Shown here one piece after another: positions 51,833 through 61,777 of a DNA stretch of 64,000 nucleotides. A program made the translations under genes and the position numbers. The stretch's first letter is position 1. Each line of letters opens with the position of its first letter. The notes beneath the pieces were generated by a model. That model was not told the origin of the DNA, did not search any database, and saw only the letters and a program-made list of their open reading frames with translations. Origin of the DNA: Deltaproteobacteria bacterium. Its GTDB lineage: Bacteria; Desulfobacterota; Desulfobacteria; Desulfobacterales; Desulfatirhabdiaceae. The stretch is from the NCBI GenBank assembly GCA_016219185.1, contig JACRBZ010000012.1, forward strand, positions 1 through 64,000, written 5' to 3'.

Positions 51833-53711
51833 CTTCTTTTTTCCGCGGGTCGGGCGAGTCGGTGAAATCCATCTGGATGGTCAGATCTCCTCCGCTCATG
51901 CTGACGACCGCATTGGGATAGCGTTTTTTAAAGACCCGGAGCATGGCGGAATTCTCCCGGAGCACCGTTGCGGAAAAGCCTTTGTATTCATTTCCCCTGG
52001 CGATTTTTTCAAGTTCCTTCAACAGATAAGTGGAAATGCCCATCCCCTGGTAATCTTCCCTGACCACAAAAGCCACCTCCGCCCGGCCCTCTTCTTCTTC
52101 GGCATAAGAACCGATGGCCATGATTTCACGGCTGCCGCCTCTCTGGGAAAGCCCGATAAGCGACATGTTCTTGCGGTAATCCACGCTGGCCCATTGCTTC
52201 TGAACCACTTCATGAGAAAAAACCTTCATTTTATAAAAAAACCGGCGGTAAATGGTCTCTTCCTGGAGCGAATAGAAAAAATTGCGGTAAGAAAATTCAT
52301 CCGAAGGCAGAAGTGGCCGAAATTCAATGGTTTTTCCGTTTCTCAGCGTCAGGGTGGATTTATAGCCTTCCAAAAAGAGCAGATCATCCTGTGTCGGCGG
52401 AAGCTGGTCGGCAAAAATGTAATGGCGCGACTTGGCGATATCGATCAGCTCTTCGCGAAATTTGGGGTGGGCCACCTGTGCCAGCTCCATGACCCGCTGG
52501 TAGATGCCCTTACCTTTCAACTCGGCAATGCCGTATTCGGTGACGATGAAATTGACATCCCCGCGCGTGGTGGCAACGCCCGCGCCCTCGCTGAGATGGG
52601 GAACAATTCGGGAGACTTTGCCGTTCTGGGCCGTGGACGGCAGGGCGACAATGGAAAAGCCGCCTTTTGACATGGCACTGCCCCGAAGAAAATCGACCTG
52701 ATCGCCGATGCCGCTGTAAAACAGATATCCCATGGAGTCCGAACAAACCTGACCGGTAAGATCCACCTCCAGGGCGGAGCTGATGGAAATCAGGTTATCA
52801 TTTCGGGCAATGACCGTGGGATCGTTTACAAATTCCGACGACCGGAAATAAAACAGGGGGTTGTTGTCCACGTAACGGTAAATGGCCTCGGTGCCCATGC
52901 ACAGGGAAGCCACGACCCTTCCGGGAAGAAGGGTTTTTTTCTTGTTCGTGATCACCTTTTTTTCAAACAGGGGCAGCATGCCGTCCGTGATGAGCTGGGT
53001 ATGGATTCCCAGATCGTTTTTATTGTCCAGATAGGGCAGGATGGCATCGGGAAGGTTGCCGAATCCGATTTGAAGCGTTGCTCCGTCATCGACAAGCTGG
53101 GAAATGTAATGTCCGATCCGCTGAATCACTTCCGTATTGGGACGCCTGACCGGAGTTGCAACGATCGGCTCCTCATGAATCACCAGCCTGTCGATGTCAT
53201 CCAGATGAACAAAACTGTCTCCCCAGGTTCTGGGCATCAGGGGATTGACCTGGGCAATGACCATGGAGGCGTTTTCCATGCCGGAGCGGGTGATATCCAC
53301 CGAAACCCCCAGACTGCAGTATCCGAACTTGTCCGGCGGGCTCACCTGAATAAGCGCCACGTCCAGACCGATGCGATGGCTGGCAAAAAGCCTGGGAATC
53401 TGAGACAGGTAAGCGGGGATATAATCGATTTTTCCTTCAAAAGCAGCTTTTCGCATGGTTCTGCTGATAAAAAAAAGTTTGAGCGAAAACCGCCGGGTAA
53501 AAGACGGATCATCGATATAATCGGCCAGGGTATAAGACAGCATCTGGTAGACCATGATGTCCTGCAAAGAGATGTCCGCGACCATGGCCCGAATCAGGTG
53601 CTGGGGCTCTCCGCACCCGGTGCCGATAAACACCCTGCTGCCTTTTCGAATATGAGAAACCGCTTCCTCCGCGCGCATGATCTTATGCGGGCAATATGCA
53701 TGTAAGTCCAT
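51825..53711 (-). CDS. acetyl-CoA hydrolase/CoA-transferase fused to GNAT acetyltransferase (paralogue 2)
   Basis: 628 residues. CoA-transferase part: VFIGTGCGEPQHLIRAM, QVSPPDKFGYCSLGVSVDI, GDVNFIVTEYGIAELKGKG. GNAT part: RAEVAFVVREDYQGMGISTYL. Same architecture as 39683-41563; the two copies are clearly diverged. Here it is coupled to rsmG. Confidence 0.88.
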   Translation of the reverse strand: MDLHAYCPHKIMRAEEAVSHIRKGSRVFIGTGCGEPQHLIRAMVADISLQDIMVYQMLSYTLADYIDDPSFTRRFSLKLFFISRTMRKAAFEGKIDYIPAYLSQIPRLFASHRIGLDVALIQVSPPDKFGYCSLGVSVDITRSGMENASMVIAQVNPLMPRTWGDSFVHLDDIDRLVIHEEPIVATPVRRPNTEVIQRIGHYISQLVDDGATLQIGFGNLPDAILPYLDNKNDLGIHTQLITDGMLPLFEKKVITNKKKTLLPGRVVASLCMGTEAIYRYVDNNPLFYFRSSEFVNDPTVIARNDNLISISSALEVDLTGQVCSDSMGYLFYSGIGDQVDFLRGSAMSKGGFSIVALPSTAQNGKVSRIVPHLSEGAGVATTRGDVNFIVTEYGIAELKGKGIYQRVMELAQVAHPKFREELIDIAKSRHYIFADQLPPTQDDLLFLEGYKSTLTLRNGKTIEFRPLLPSDEFSYRNFFYSLQEETIYRRFFYKMKVFSHEVVQKQWASVDYRKNMSLIGLSQRGGSREIMAIGSYAEEEEGRAEVAFVVREDYQGMGISTYLLKELEKIARGNEYKGFSATVLRENSAMLRVFKKRYPNAVVSMSGGDLTIQMDFTDSPDPRKKEGV

Positions 53712-54006
53712 TGTTCTCCTTTAAATTAAAGCAATCCATCACCCGTTCACGGGTTCAAGGACAAAAATTTGTTTCGATTTCTATTGGCGTGGGCATGTTG
53801 CATACCACGCCATGCCATTTGAATTCATACTGAGGGAATCGTTAAATGTCAAGGTCTCTGCATGCAGGGATTAAACGGCCAAAACCCATTTTTTTCTTGC
53901 TAATGGCTGGATTTGGGGTATACTTTCAATGGTTGTGCTAGGCTCCGATTCATGCGGGGCTGAATTCCCGCTGAAGGATAACCTCCTGAAACCGCGGCCT
54001 TCTGGC

Positions 54007-54104
54007 TGACCGGCCGCCATGCAACAGACACTCGTGAACCTCGTCAGGTCCGGAAGGAAGCAGCGATAAATGATGGCGTCTGTGTCATGGAACGATCCCG
54101 GTTT
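54007..54104 (+). ncRNA. ffs: signal recognition particle RNA (core)
   Basis: The conserved loop motif GTCAGGTCCGGAAGGAAGCA (54043-54062) is the SRP RNA signature bound by Ffh. Flanks pair into a long hairpin: CCATG with CATGG, ACAGAC with GTCTGT, ACCGG (54009-54013) with CCGGT (54098-54102). The upstream sequence 53936-54006, starting TGCTAGGC, resembles the 5' part of longer SRP RNAs, so the transcript may begin near 53936. Boundaries are by eye. Confidence 0.9.
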
Positions 54105-54191
54105 TGCTTTTGGGTCCAGGTTTTAAGGAATTGTTCAAAGGCGGGTGCACAACCATCTCCCCGGAAGAAATGACGCAGGTTGCAGTGCATA

Positions 54192-55229
54192 TCATGATTT
54201 TTTAGCCGGCTTGAACCGGTCTCCCCCCCAGCCTTTCATTGTGGTGTTTTCCACGGTCCACCTGATTTGCCCTTCCAGGGGCAGGACGCGCTCCCCGCAC
54301 AGATATCTGGAACATACCGGACAATCCGGCTCAATACAGGGATCCAGATGGATCAGGACACTTGCATCCCCCTTGAAATGACAGCTCAAAATATTTTCAA
54401 GTTCCCTGGCTTCCATATGGGCTTCTTCAAGGGAAAAAGAGCGGGGCAGAATCAGATGGAAATCAATATGAATGAGATTGCCCGAAGCCCAGGCGCGCAA
54501 CTGGTGAACGTCAATCCAGGCTTCTTTCCGGTTTTCATCCAGAAGGCCGCAGATTTCCTGAAGAAGTTTGGGATCCGAGGCGTTCATCAGTCCCGCAAAG
54601 GACTGATGTAGCAGCACACCGCCGGTATAAAGTATATTGACCCCCACCAGGCAGGCAACCGCCCCGTCCATCCAGAACCATCCGGTCAGATTGACCATGA
54701 ACAACCCCAGGATGACCCCGACGGATGTATAGACATCCGTCAGCACATGCTTGCCGTCCGCCACGAGGGTCAGGGACCGGGTTTTCCGGCCGGTGCGAAT
54801 CAGGCCCAGGCCCAGGCCCAGGTTGACCAGGCTTGCGCCCAGCAGCAGCCAGAGACCTTCTTGAAGATTGGGCAGGGGCGCGGGTTCAAAAATCCGGGGC
54901 CATCCGGTTTTAAATATCCCGGCAGCAGCCAGCATGATGAGCGCGCCTTCAAAGCCTGCCGAGAAATACTCGATTTTACCATGACCGTATGGATGGTTCT
55001 TGTCCGGAGGAATGGCCGCCAGCAGGATGCTTCCCAGGGCAAATGCACTGGCAACCACGTTGATGATGGACTCCAGCGCATCGGAAAGAATGGCCGTGGA
55101 CAGCGTGATACGGTAAATATAGAATTTGGCGGCCATGAGCAGGGCGCCCACCGCCAAAGACAGGGCGACGGCCGTAATCCGCGTCCTTACCTGACGGTCC
55201 TCGCAAGAAGCTGATGAAGGATCGGGCAT
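54192..55229 (-). CDS. cation diffusion facilitator (CDF) family transporter
   Basis: 345 residues with about six membrane helices and a C-terminal cytoplasmic domain. Metal-site motifs: ILSDALESIINV (helix II, with Asp in place of the usual second His-Asp pair) and HPYGHGKIEYFSAGFEG. Divalent metal efflux driven by protons. A Cys-rich tail, PDCPVCSRYLCGE, is unusual. Confidence 0.85.
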   Translation of the reverse strand: MPDPSSASCEDRQVRTRITAVALSLAVGALLMAAKFYIYRITLSTAILSDALESIINVVASAFALGSILLAAIPPDKNHPYGHGKIEYFSAGFEGALIMLAAAGIFKTGWPRIFEPAPLPNLQEGLWLLLGASLVNLGLGLGLIRTGRKTRSLTLVADGKHVLTDVYTSVGVILGLFMVNLTGWFWMDGAVACLVGVNILYTGGVLLHQSFAGLMNASDPKLLQEICGLLDENRKEAWIDVHQLRAWASGNLIHIDFHLILPRSFSLEEAHMEARELENILSCHFKGDASVLIHLDPCIEPDCPVCSRYLCGERVLPLEGQIRWTVENTTMKGWGGDRFKPAKKS

Positions 55230-55351
55230 TCATTCTCCAAAACAGGCCGGCCGGAAGATCTTTAGGCCATTCCGGCAAAAACAAGCCGATGTCGCCGTTG
55301 TGTCGGGTAAGAAAACCCGACCCGCTGATCCCTGACACATGACACCTTTCA

Positions 55352-55894
55352 TTAAAACATATTCAGGTGGGTGAACTCCTGAATTTCCCTTCGAGCGGGA
55401 GCGGATGAAATTTTTGCCGGATATCCGAGAGGAATCAGGGTCACCAGTTCGTATTCGGCCGGAATGTTTAAAATTGTTTTGGCCCGGTCATGATCGAAAA
55501 GTCCGACAACCACCGTTCCCAGCCCGAAATGATGGGCAGCCAGACAGAGGCTCTGCGTGGCGATTCCCAGGTCAAACAGTAACCAGTCGCCGAATTTTGT
55601 GGTGACCATGCCGCCGTAACATCCGGAAACGTTTCGTTTGCCGCAAAGGGCCAATAGAACCGGCGCATTGATAATCGCCTTGGTCGCAGGGTTTTTGGGC
55701 ACCAGGGTTTCCTGAAGCTTTACTTTTAGTTCCGGATCCTTGATGACCACCACTTCCCAGCACTGGGTGTTGGCCCAGGAAGGGGACCAGCGAACCGCTT
55801 CCAGAATCTGGTCCAGAATCTCCTGTGGCACCTCTTTTTCCTCATATCTGCGAACGCTTCTTCTTTCTTTAAGGATCGTCATAAAATCGGTCAT
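55352..55894 (-). CDS. nitroreductase family protein
   Basis: 180 residues. RRSVRRYEEKEVPQEILDQI at the N-terminus and LAAHHFGLGTVVVG, LVTLIPLGYPAK are typical of FMN-dependent nitroreductases. GGAGG eight bases before the ATG. Substrate unknown. Confidence 0.92.
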   Translation of the reverse strand: MTDFMTILKERRSVRRYEEKEVPQEILDQILEAVRWSPSWANTQCWEVVVIKDPELKVKLQETLVPKNPATKAIINAPVLLALCGKRNVSGCYGGMVTTKFGDWLLFDLGIATQSLCLAAHHFGLGTVVVGLFDHDRAKTILNIPAEYELVTLIPLGYPAKISSAPARREIQEFTHLNMF

Positions 55895-55912
55895 ATTCAG
55901 GGCCTCCGCGCG

Positions 55913-56065
55913 TTATTTCGCCTGTTTTGTGCATACGCAGTCTTTCTCGCCGCAGTGACTGCATACAAAGAGATTTGGCGATCTGCCGCTTTTTTGTCGT
56001 TTAATCATCCCAACCACGAGCAGTACCAGAGCCGCCAGCACTGCAATCCATATCATCGTTTTCAT
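55913..56065 (-). CDS. small membrane protein with Cys tail
   Basis: 50 residues. One membrane helix (MIWIAVLAALVLLVVGMI), a short basic linker, then FVCSHCGEKDCVCTK, a C-x2-C...C-x-C motif that could bind a metal. GGGGAA is 8 bases upstream of the ATG. It lies 18 bp before the nitroreductase gene on the same strand and is probably co-transcribed with it. Too short to be picked by most gene callers. Confidence 0.6.
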   Translation of the reverse strand: MKTMIWIAVLAALVLLVVGMIKRQKSGRSPNLFVCSHCGEKDCVCTKQAK

Positions 56066-56212
56066 CCGTCATTTCCCCGATCAGACAAAAGAGTCAAAAT
56101 ACTGCCAATGAACAAACTGTCACACCGATAGCTCCAAGTCTTTCCGCCTTTGGAAAAGGGGAAAATAATTTTTACGGTAAAATGTTTTACGGATGCTGTC
56201 AATACAAAGTCA

Positions 56213-58639
56213 TCACAGCATGAAAATGGGATCCACATCAAAGGCCACGGTTACCTGAGGGTGGTGAATATCTTTTCGATACGTGGTGATCAATTCACGG
56301 GCCATCCGGCGAAGCAAAGCGGTTCGCGGGCTTTTGAGCAGGATCTGCCACCTGTAGTACCGGGCGATTCTGGGCAGATAGGATTCGATCGGCCCGAGAA
56401 TCTCGACGGCGTGCCAGGCCTGGATTTTTTTCAGACTCTTGCAGATCTCGCCGAGTTTCAGGGCATGATCGCGGGTCTTTTCCTCGTCTTTTCCGGACAG
56501 CTTGATCTGGATCAGCCGGGAAAACGGGGGGTATTTGAGCTTTTCGCGAAACTGAATCTCTTTTTCATAAAAGGATGCGTAATCCTGCCGGGTTGCCGCG
56601 GCAATGATAAAATGTTCCGGATTGTAGGTCTGAAGGATAACCTGGCCGGGCGATTCTCCCCTGCCGGCCCGGCCGGATACCTGAAGCAGGAGCTGAAACA
56701 TGCGCTCGCTGGATCTAAAGTCCGGAAAATTGAAGGAAATATCGGCGCAGATAATTCCCACAAGGGTGATGTAGGGGAAATCATGACCTTTTGCCACCAT
56801 CTGCGTGCCGATCAGAATATCCGTTGTCCGGTTTCTCAGATCCTTGAGCATTTTCAGCAGCGATCCTTTGGGAGCAACGGTGTCCCGGTCCATTCTGGCC
56901 ACGGTTGCCTCCGGAAACAGCGATTTGACGGCAGCCTCGATTTTTTCCGTCCCCATTCCCAGAAGTTTGATGCGGGCGGATCCGCAAGCTGTACAGCATG
57001 TTACGGATGTTCTGGAAAAACCGCAGTAATGGCATCTGTATGCCTGATCTTTCTGATGAAGGGTCAGGGAAATGGAGCAGTTTTTACATCGGATCACCTC
57101 GCCACAGGACGCGCATACCGGAAAACTGGCAAATCCCCTGCGGTTGAGAAACAGCAGGACCTGCTCTCCCCTAGCCAGCGTCTGTTTCATGGCCTCATGC
57201 AGTTGCGGCGTGATGAGCTTCCAAACGCCCCGCTGATCCCGAAGCAGACGCAAATCCACGACCAGGGTTTCGGGAAGCGGTCGATCTTCGATGCGCCGCG
57301 ACAGGGTCAGTCCATGGAATTTTTGGGTCAGCACATGATGATAAGACTGAATGGAAGGGGTTGCAGATCCCAGAAGGGCAACGGCACCCTCCATTTTTGC
57401 CCGGACCAGCGCGATGTCCCGCGCATGGTAATGAAGGCCGCTGTCCTGTTTGTACGAGGTATCATGTTCCTCATCCACCACGATGAGTCCCAAATGTTCA
57501 ACAGGCGCAAAAATCGCCGAACGGGTTCCGATGACAATGGGGGTGAGACGGCGCAGGATCCGATCCCACTGGTCAAATCGTTCGCCGGCGGAAAGCCCGC
57601 TGTGAAGAACCGCCACACATTCCCCGAAACGGGCCCGGAAACAGCGTTCAATCTGGGAAATCAGTGCAATTTCGGGAACCAAAACCAGAACAGATCGGCC
57701 TTTCTGAATCATCCGGTCCGAAAGCTGGAGGTACACCTCTGTTTTTCCGCTTCCCGTAACCCCTTTCAGCAAAAAAGGCTTATACCCTTTGCCCATTGCA
57801 AGTTCCACCGCGCAAACAACGCTCTGCTGCTCCGCAGTCAATTCCGGCGGATGATCCGGCTGAACGGTTTCACCAAAAGGGTCCCGATACAGGGTTTGGG
57901 TACAGACCTGAATCCATCCGGCCTCTTTCATCGCGGGAAGTTTCCGGGATGCGGACGGAATTTTCCGGTTCAGTTCCCGAACCGGCATTCCGCCATAGGA
58001 CCGGATGGTCTCCAGAATGCGTTTCTGTGAACGCGTGAGGGACGCTGTTTCGATTTCGCCGGACGGGAATACGTACAGCTCCTGCCGGCGGCGGGTGGTC
58101 TCGATCTTCACTTGCCGGATTTTTTCAATCCATCCGTTTTTTTCCATGGAAAGCAGCAGCGATGGCGGAATGCGGGTTCCGGCGGATCCGGTCATGTCTT
58201 TGCAGGTTCTGGGCTTGTCTTCAAGGAGCCGAAGCACCGTCTGCTGAAGAACGGGCAGGAAGTCATCCGCAAGGCTCCTGCCGGCCGGCGTCAGGTTGTA
58301 GCGGGCCACATCCTTTCGGGTTAATCCGCTGGGAAGGGCGGACTGAATCACAAGGCCCAGGGGGTAGAAGTAATAATCGGAAATCCATTCAAAAAACGAA
58401 ATCATGGAAGCCGGAAACAGCGGGGATTCATCCAGGATATCCAGGATGAATTTAACCGAATCCGCATCCATTTCCGGGCTTTCGCCGAGAATATACCCGG
58501 TAACCCTGCGCTGGCCGAAAGGCACCAGGGCGCGCATCCCCGGCTCAGCCAGAAAGGACAGATGCTCTGGAATTCTGTATGTAAACGTTGCGGCAACGGG
58601 AAGGGCAACGGCAATTCTGACATATGCCGGCAGTGTCAT
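56213..58639 (-). CDS. priA: primosomal replication helicase PriA
   Basis: 808 residues. Helicase motifs GVTGSGKTEVYL and VVDEEHDTSYKQ, eight zinc-binding Cys (CASCGEVIRCKNC, CHYCGFSRTSVTCCTACG), and QVSGRAGRGESPGQVILQT. Restarts stalled replication forks. Confidence 0.95.
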   Translation of the reverse strand: MTLPAYVRIAVALPVAATFTYRIPEHLSFLAEPGMRALVPFGQRRVTGYILGESPEMDADSVKFILDILDESPLFPASMISFFEWISDYYFYPLGLVIQSALPSGLTRKDVARYNLTPAGRSLADDFLPVLQQTVLRLLEDKPRTCKDMTGSAGTRIPPSLLLSMEKNGWIEKIRQVKIETTRRRQELYVFPSGEIETASLTRSQKRILETIRSYGGMPVRELNRKIPSASRKLPAMKEAGWIQVCTQTLYRDPFGETVQPDHPPELTAEQQSVVCAVELAMGKGYKPFLLKGVTGSGKTEVYLQLSDRMIQKGRSVLVLVPEIALISQIERCFRARFGECVAVLHSGLSAGERFDQWDRILRRLTPIVIGTRSAIFAPVEHLGLIVVDEEHDTSYKQDSGLHYHARDIALVRAKMEGAVALLGSATPSIQSYHHVLTQKFHGLTLSRRIEDRPLPETLVVDLRLLRDQRGVWKLITPQLHEAMKQTLARGEQVLLFLNRRGFASFPVCASCGEVIRCKNCSISLTLHQKDQAYRCHYCGFSRTSVTCCTACGSARIKLLGMGTEKIEAAVKSLFPEATVARMDRDTVAPKGSLLKMLKDLRNRTTDILIGTQMVAKGHDFPYITLVGIICADISFNFPDFRSSERMFQLLLQVSGRAGRGESPGQVILQTYNPEHFIIAAATRQDYASFYEKEIQFREKLKYPPFSRLIQIKLSGKDEEKTRDHALKLGEICKSLKKIQAWHAVEILGPIESYLPRIARYYRWQILLKSPRTALLRRMARELITTYRKDIHHPQVTVAFDVDPIFML

Positions 58640-58648
58640 GGTGACGTG

Positions 58649-59887
58649 TCAGTTCGGGGATTCGGGGGGTGAAAGAAGTTTGATCCGGTATTGCTTCACG
58701 CGGTTTCCGTCCATTTCCTGAACGATAACCAGAAAATCGCCGATGGGGATTTCTTCGTTCACCCTGGGGATTCTGCCGGTTTGATCCAGAACATACCCGG
58801 AAAACGTGTCGAATTCCTTGGAATCCGGAATGTTCATGGGAATGAGTTCATTCACCGTATCGATATCGGATTTTCCCGGCACGATCCATTCATTGTTCTG
58901 GACCTTGATGATTCGGGGCTCTTCCAGATCGGTTTCATCGCTGATTTCGCCCACGAGTTCCTCCAGAACATCTTCAAGGGTAATCAGACCGGAAACCCCG
59001 CCGTGTTCATCCACAACAATGGCGATGTGATTCTTTCGTTTTTTGAACTGTCGCAGCAACGAGTCCAGTTTTTTGTTTTCCGGGACAAAATATGGCGGAC
59101 GCATGATGTTTCTGATCTCGACGGCCTGACACGGAACGGATTGGTGAACGAAAATATCCTTGATGTTGACGATACCGACGACATGATCGATGTCGGCATC
59201 AATGACCGGAATCCGGGTAAATCCCGAACTGGCAACAGCCTGAAGGTCCAGGGGCTGCCCGGCGTCCACGACAAACATGTCCGCCCTGGGGGTCATGATT
59301 TCCGATGCATTGGTATCGTCGAATTCAAAGATATTGTGGATCAGTTCCCGTTCTTCCTCCTTGATTTCCCCTTCCTCCTCGACGACCTCGACGATGGTCA
59401 TCAGCTCTTCTTCGGTGACGATGGAAGTTTTTTGAAGTTTTCCGGTCAAGAGCGGAATGAAGTTCAAAAATTTTGAAATGGGAAAGAACAGGACGGAGCA
59501 CCAGTAAACCGGATAAACCGTTAATCTGGCAATGGCCACATTGTTCCGGGTGGCCAGGGACTTGGGGAACACCTCACCGAAAACCAGAATGAGCAAAGTC
59601 ATGATTCCGGTCGCAAGACCCAGGGCATAATCGGAAAAGGCCTTCAAGGCAACCGTCGTGGCAAGGGCGGATGCACCGATCGTGACCACATTTTGTCCGA
59701 TAAGCAGCGTGGTCAATAAGCGGTGAGGGTTTTCCTTCAGATGATGGATCAGTAAATAGGGCTTCTCGTTTTCCTTAGCCAGATGCCTTGCCTTGGTACG
59801 GCTGATGGAAAAAAAAGCGGTTTCCGCGGCTGAAAAAAAGGCAATGAAACACAGCAGAAAACCCAATATGAGGATATCCAAAAACAT
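58649..59887 (-). CDS. CNNM/CorC (hemolysin C) family protein
   Basis: 412 residues: DUF21 membrane region (LGFLLCFIAFFSAAETAFFS, about four helices), two CBS domains (IMTPRADMFVV, GVVNIKDIF-type and DEHGGVSGLITLEDVLEELV) and a CorC/HlyC transporter-associated domain. Likely magnesium or cobalt efflux regulation. ATG 59885-59887 chosen by family alignment. Confidence 0.9.
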   Translation of the reverse strand: MFLDILILGFLLCFIAFFSAAETAFFSISRTKARHLAKENEKPYLLIHHLKENPHRLLTTLLIGQNVVTIGASALATTVALKAFSDYALGLATGIMTLLILVFGEVFPKSLATRNNVAIARLTVYPVYWCSVLFFPISKFLNFIPLLTGKLQKTSIVTEEELMTIVEVVEEEGEIKEEERELIHNIFEFDDTNASEIMTPRADMFVVDAGQPLDLQAVASSGFTRIPVIDADIDHVVGIVNIKDIFVHQSVPCQAVEIRNIMRPPYFVPENKKLDSLLRQFKKRKNHIAIVVDEHGGVSGLITLEDVLEELVGEISDETDLEEPRIIKVQNNEWIVPGKSDIDTVNELIPMNIPDSKEFDTFSGYVLDQTGRIPRVNEEIPIGDFLVIVQEMDGNRVKQYRIKLLSPPESPN

Positions 59888-60073
59888 GATAAACAGGTTC
59901 GTCCTTTGAGTCGGTCGAGACCGCTCCCGGAGATTATTCAGCGTGGCATTCTGTATTATGCCCAAAAAATTATTGATCTTTTTAACTTTTATTTCTTACC
60001 ATGATCATTGAGGGGAATCAAACGGAAATCTCAAATATCCGGTGGATAGGCTGGAAAGCGGGAACGCCGGAGG

Positions 60074-61072
60074 TCAGCAAATCAGCATGGATTGGAGGGA
60101 TTCGGGCCGCGTGCGGGCTACCCAAAGGGTCGCCTGATCGCCGGGAGATACCACCTCGACAGCCACCTGCATATTTTCCGATGCCTTGCTGTAGCCGGCA
60201 CAGATGGATGCCGCCTGCAGGATCTCGTCGTTTCCCGCCCCTAGGGGAATCAACACGACAGGGCCGGGGACCTGCTTTGTTTTTAAAACCATATCCCGTG
60301 ACGGATCTTGGTAATCCAGAATGGCGGTATTATCCTGAAGCGTCCGGCCCACAATGATTTTCAACCGTGTGTTCAGGCGGATATGCCGGCCATATTTGAG
60401 CAGGTGAAGCGCATTTTCCGTGCAGTCCGCCCCATGGTCAAAAAGATCTTTCAGGCGGTTGCTATAAACCGTTTCCGTCAGAAGGCATCCGCCCGCTGGC
60501 GCCGGATAATCGGAAATCCCCCACTCCCTGGCAAGCTGAATCTGCGGTTTCCGGGATCTGCCGGAAAGCCCCAGCAGCAGCCGGCGGTCCACAAGCCCTT
60601 TTTTTTCAGAAAGGGACTCTTCCAGGAGCTTTGCACTCAGCGGCCGGACAATCACTTCCCGGCATCCGGAATGCTTTTCAACATAGCGAAGCGATGAGCG
60701 GGTCTGCGACATGGGACGCTGTCCCAGCACTTCACCGCTGAAAAGAAAATCCATCTGCCTGCCTTTCATCACTTCACCGGCCAGGCGAAACATGAGGGCA
60801 TGACAATCCATGCAGGGATTCATGTGCTGCCCGTAACCGCAAGGGGGATCGCGGAGCATTTCCAGATAGGACCGGGTAATATTTTGAACGATCAGCGGAA
60901 TCCGGAGCCGGGCAGAGGCTCGGCGCGCTTTCTCCGATGAAAAAAACGGGGTTTCAAAACTGATCCACTCAACGCTAATCCCTTGATTTCTCAGAACCAC
61001 TGCCGAGAGAATGCTGTCGAGTCCGCCGGAACAAAGTCCCAATGCCCGGACTTTATTTTCATGATTATTCAT
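60074..61072 (-). CDS. PP-loop ATPase related to tRNA thiolases (DUF814-type tail)
   Basis: 332 residues. PP-loop LCSGGLDSILSAVVL, then CMDCHALMFRLAGE, LFSGEVLGQRPMSQ and GGCLLTETVYSNRLKDL. Resembles ThiI/MnmA-like proteins of anaerobes in which a PP-loop domain is followed by a DUF814-like tail. Probably thiolates a tRNA base; exact target unknown. Divergent from nth. Confidence 0.75.
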   Translation of the reverse strand: MNNHENKVRALGLCSGGLDSILSAVVLRNQGISVEWISFETPFFSSEKARRASARLRIPLIVQNITRSYLEMLRDPPCGYGQHMNPCMDCHALMFRLAGEVMKGRQMDFLFSGEVLGQRPMSQTRSSLRYVEKHSGCREVIVRPLSAKLLEESLSEKKGLVDRRLLLGLSGRSRKPQIQLAREWGISDYPAPAGGCLLTETVYSNRLKDLFDHGADCTENALHLLKYGRHIRLNTRLKIIVGRTLQDNTAILDYQDPSRDMVLKTKQVPGPVVLIPLGAGNDEILQAASICAGYSKASENMQVAVEVVSPGDQATLWVARTRPESLQSMLIC

Positions 61073-61086
61073 GGTATGGTCTCAAT

Positions 61087-61746
61087 ATGAGTTCATCGAT
61101 CATGACACTGAAAGAAAAAGCCAACAAAATACGTCAGATACTAAGTACCGCCTATCCCGATGTCAAGACGCAACTGGATTTTAAGACCCCGTTTCAGCTT
61201 CTGGTGGCCACCATCTTATCGGCCCAGTGCACGGACAAGCAGGTTAACCAGGTAACGCCGGCCCTTTTTCTCCGGCTATCCACCCCGCAGGATTTTGCCG
61301 AAGCCGACATCGAGACCATCGAAGCGCTGATTCGTCCGACCGGGTTCTATCACAACAAGGCCAGAAATATCCGGCTCTGTTCCGAAATGCTGGTTGACCG
61401 GTTTCACGGCAGGGTGCCCGATACACTGGAGGAACTCATTCAACTGGCCGGTGTGGGACGGAAAACAGCCAATGTGGTTCTGGGCGCTGCTTTCGGAAAA
61501 CCCGGAATTGTGGTGGACACCCATGTGGCCCGCATATCCAGACGCCTGGGGCTTACCGGGAACCAGGACCCTGAAAAAATCGAAAGGGATCTGATGGCGC
61601 TCATTCCCAAAAAATCCTGGAATGCGTTTTGCTTGCGCTTGATTTATTTTGGCAGAGAGATCTGCAAGGCCAGAAGGCCCGGATGCCCGTCATGCCCCCT
61701 TCTGCATCTGTGCCCATTTGGTGCCGAAAACACCGGTGCCCGATAA
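61087..61746 (+). CDS. nth: endonuclease III
   Basis: 219 residues. HhH-GPD motif LAGVGRKTANVVLGAAFGKP with catalytic Lys, Asp in VVDTHVARISRRLGL, and the [4Fe-4S] loop CKARRPGCPSCPLLHLC. Removes oxidised pyrimidines. ATG 61087 is chosen; ATG 61102 is also possible. Confidence 0.95.
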   Translation: MSSSIMTLKEKANKIRQILSTAYPDVKTQLDFKTPFQLLVATILSAQCTDKQVNQVTPALFLRLSTPQDFAEADIETIEALIRPTGFYHNKARNIRLCSEMLVDRFHGRVPDTLEELIQLAGVGRKTANVVLGAAFGKPGIVVDTHVARISRRLGLTGNQDPEKIERDLMALIPKKSWNAFCLRLIYFGREICKARRPGCPSCPLLHLCPFGAENTGAR

Positions 61747-61777
61747 AACGAAATGACTTGGCAAAAATGAGGAAACG

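Noticed and set aside
56150-58030. 626-codon plus-strand frame
   Set aside because: Antisense of priA, whose helicase and zinc motifs are unambiguous.
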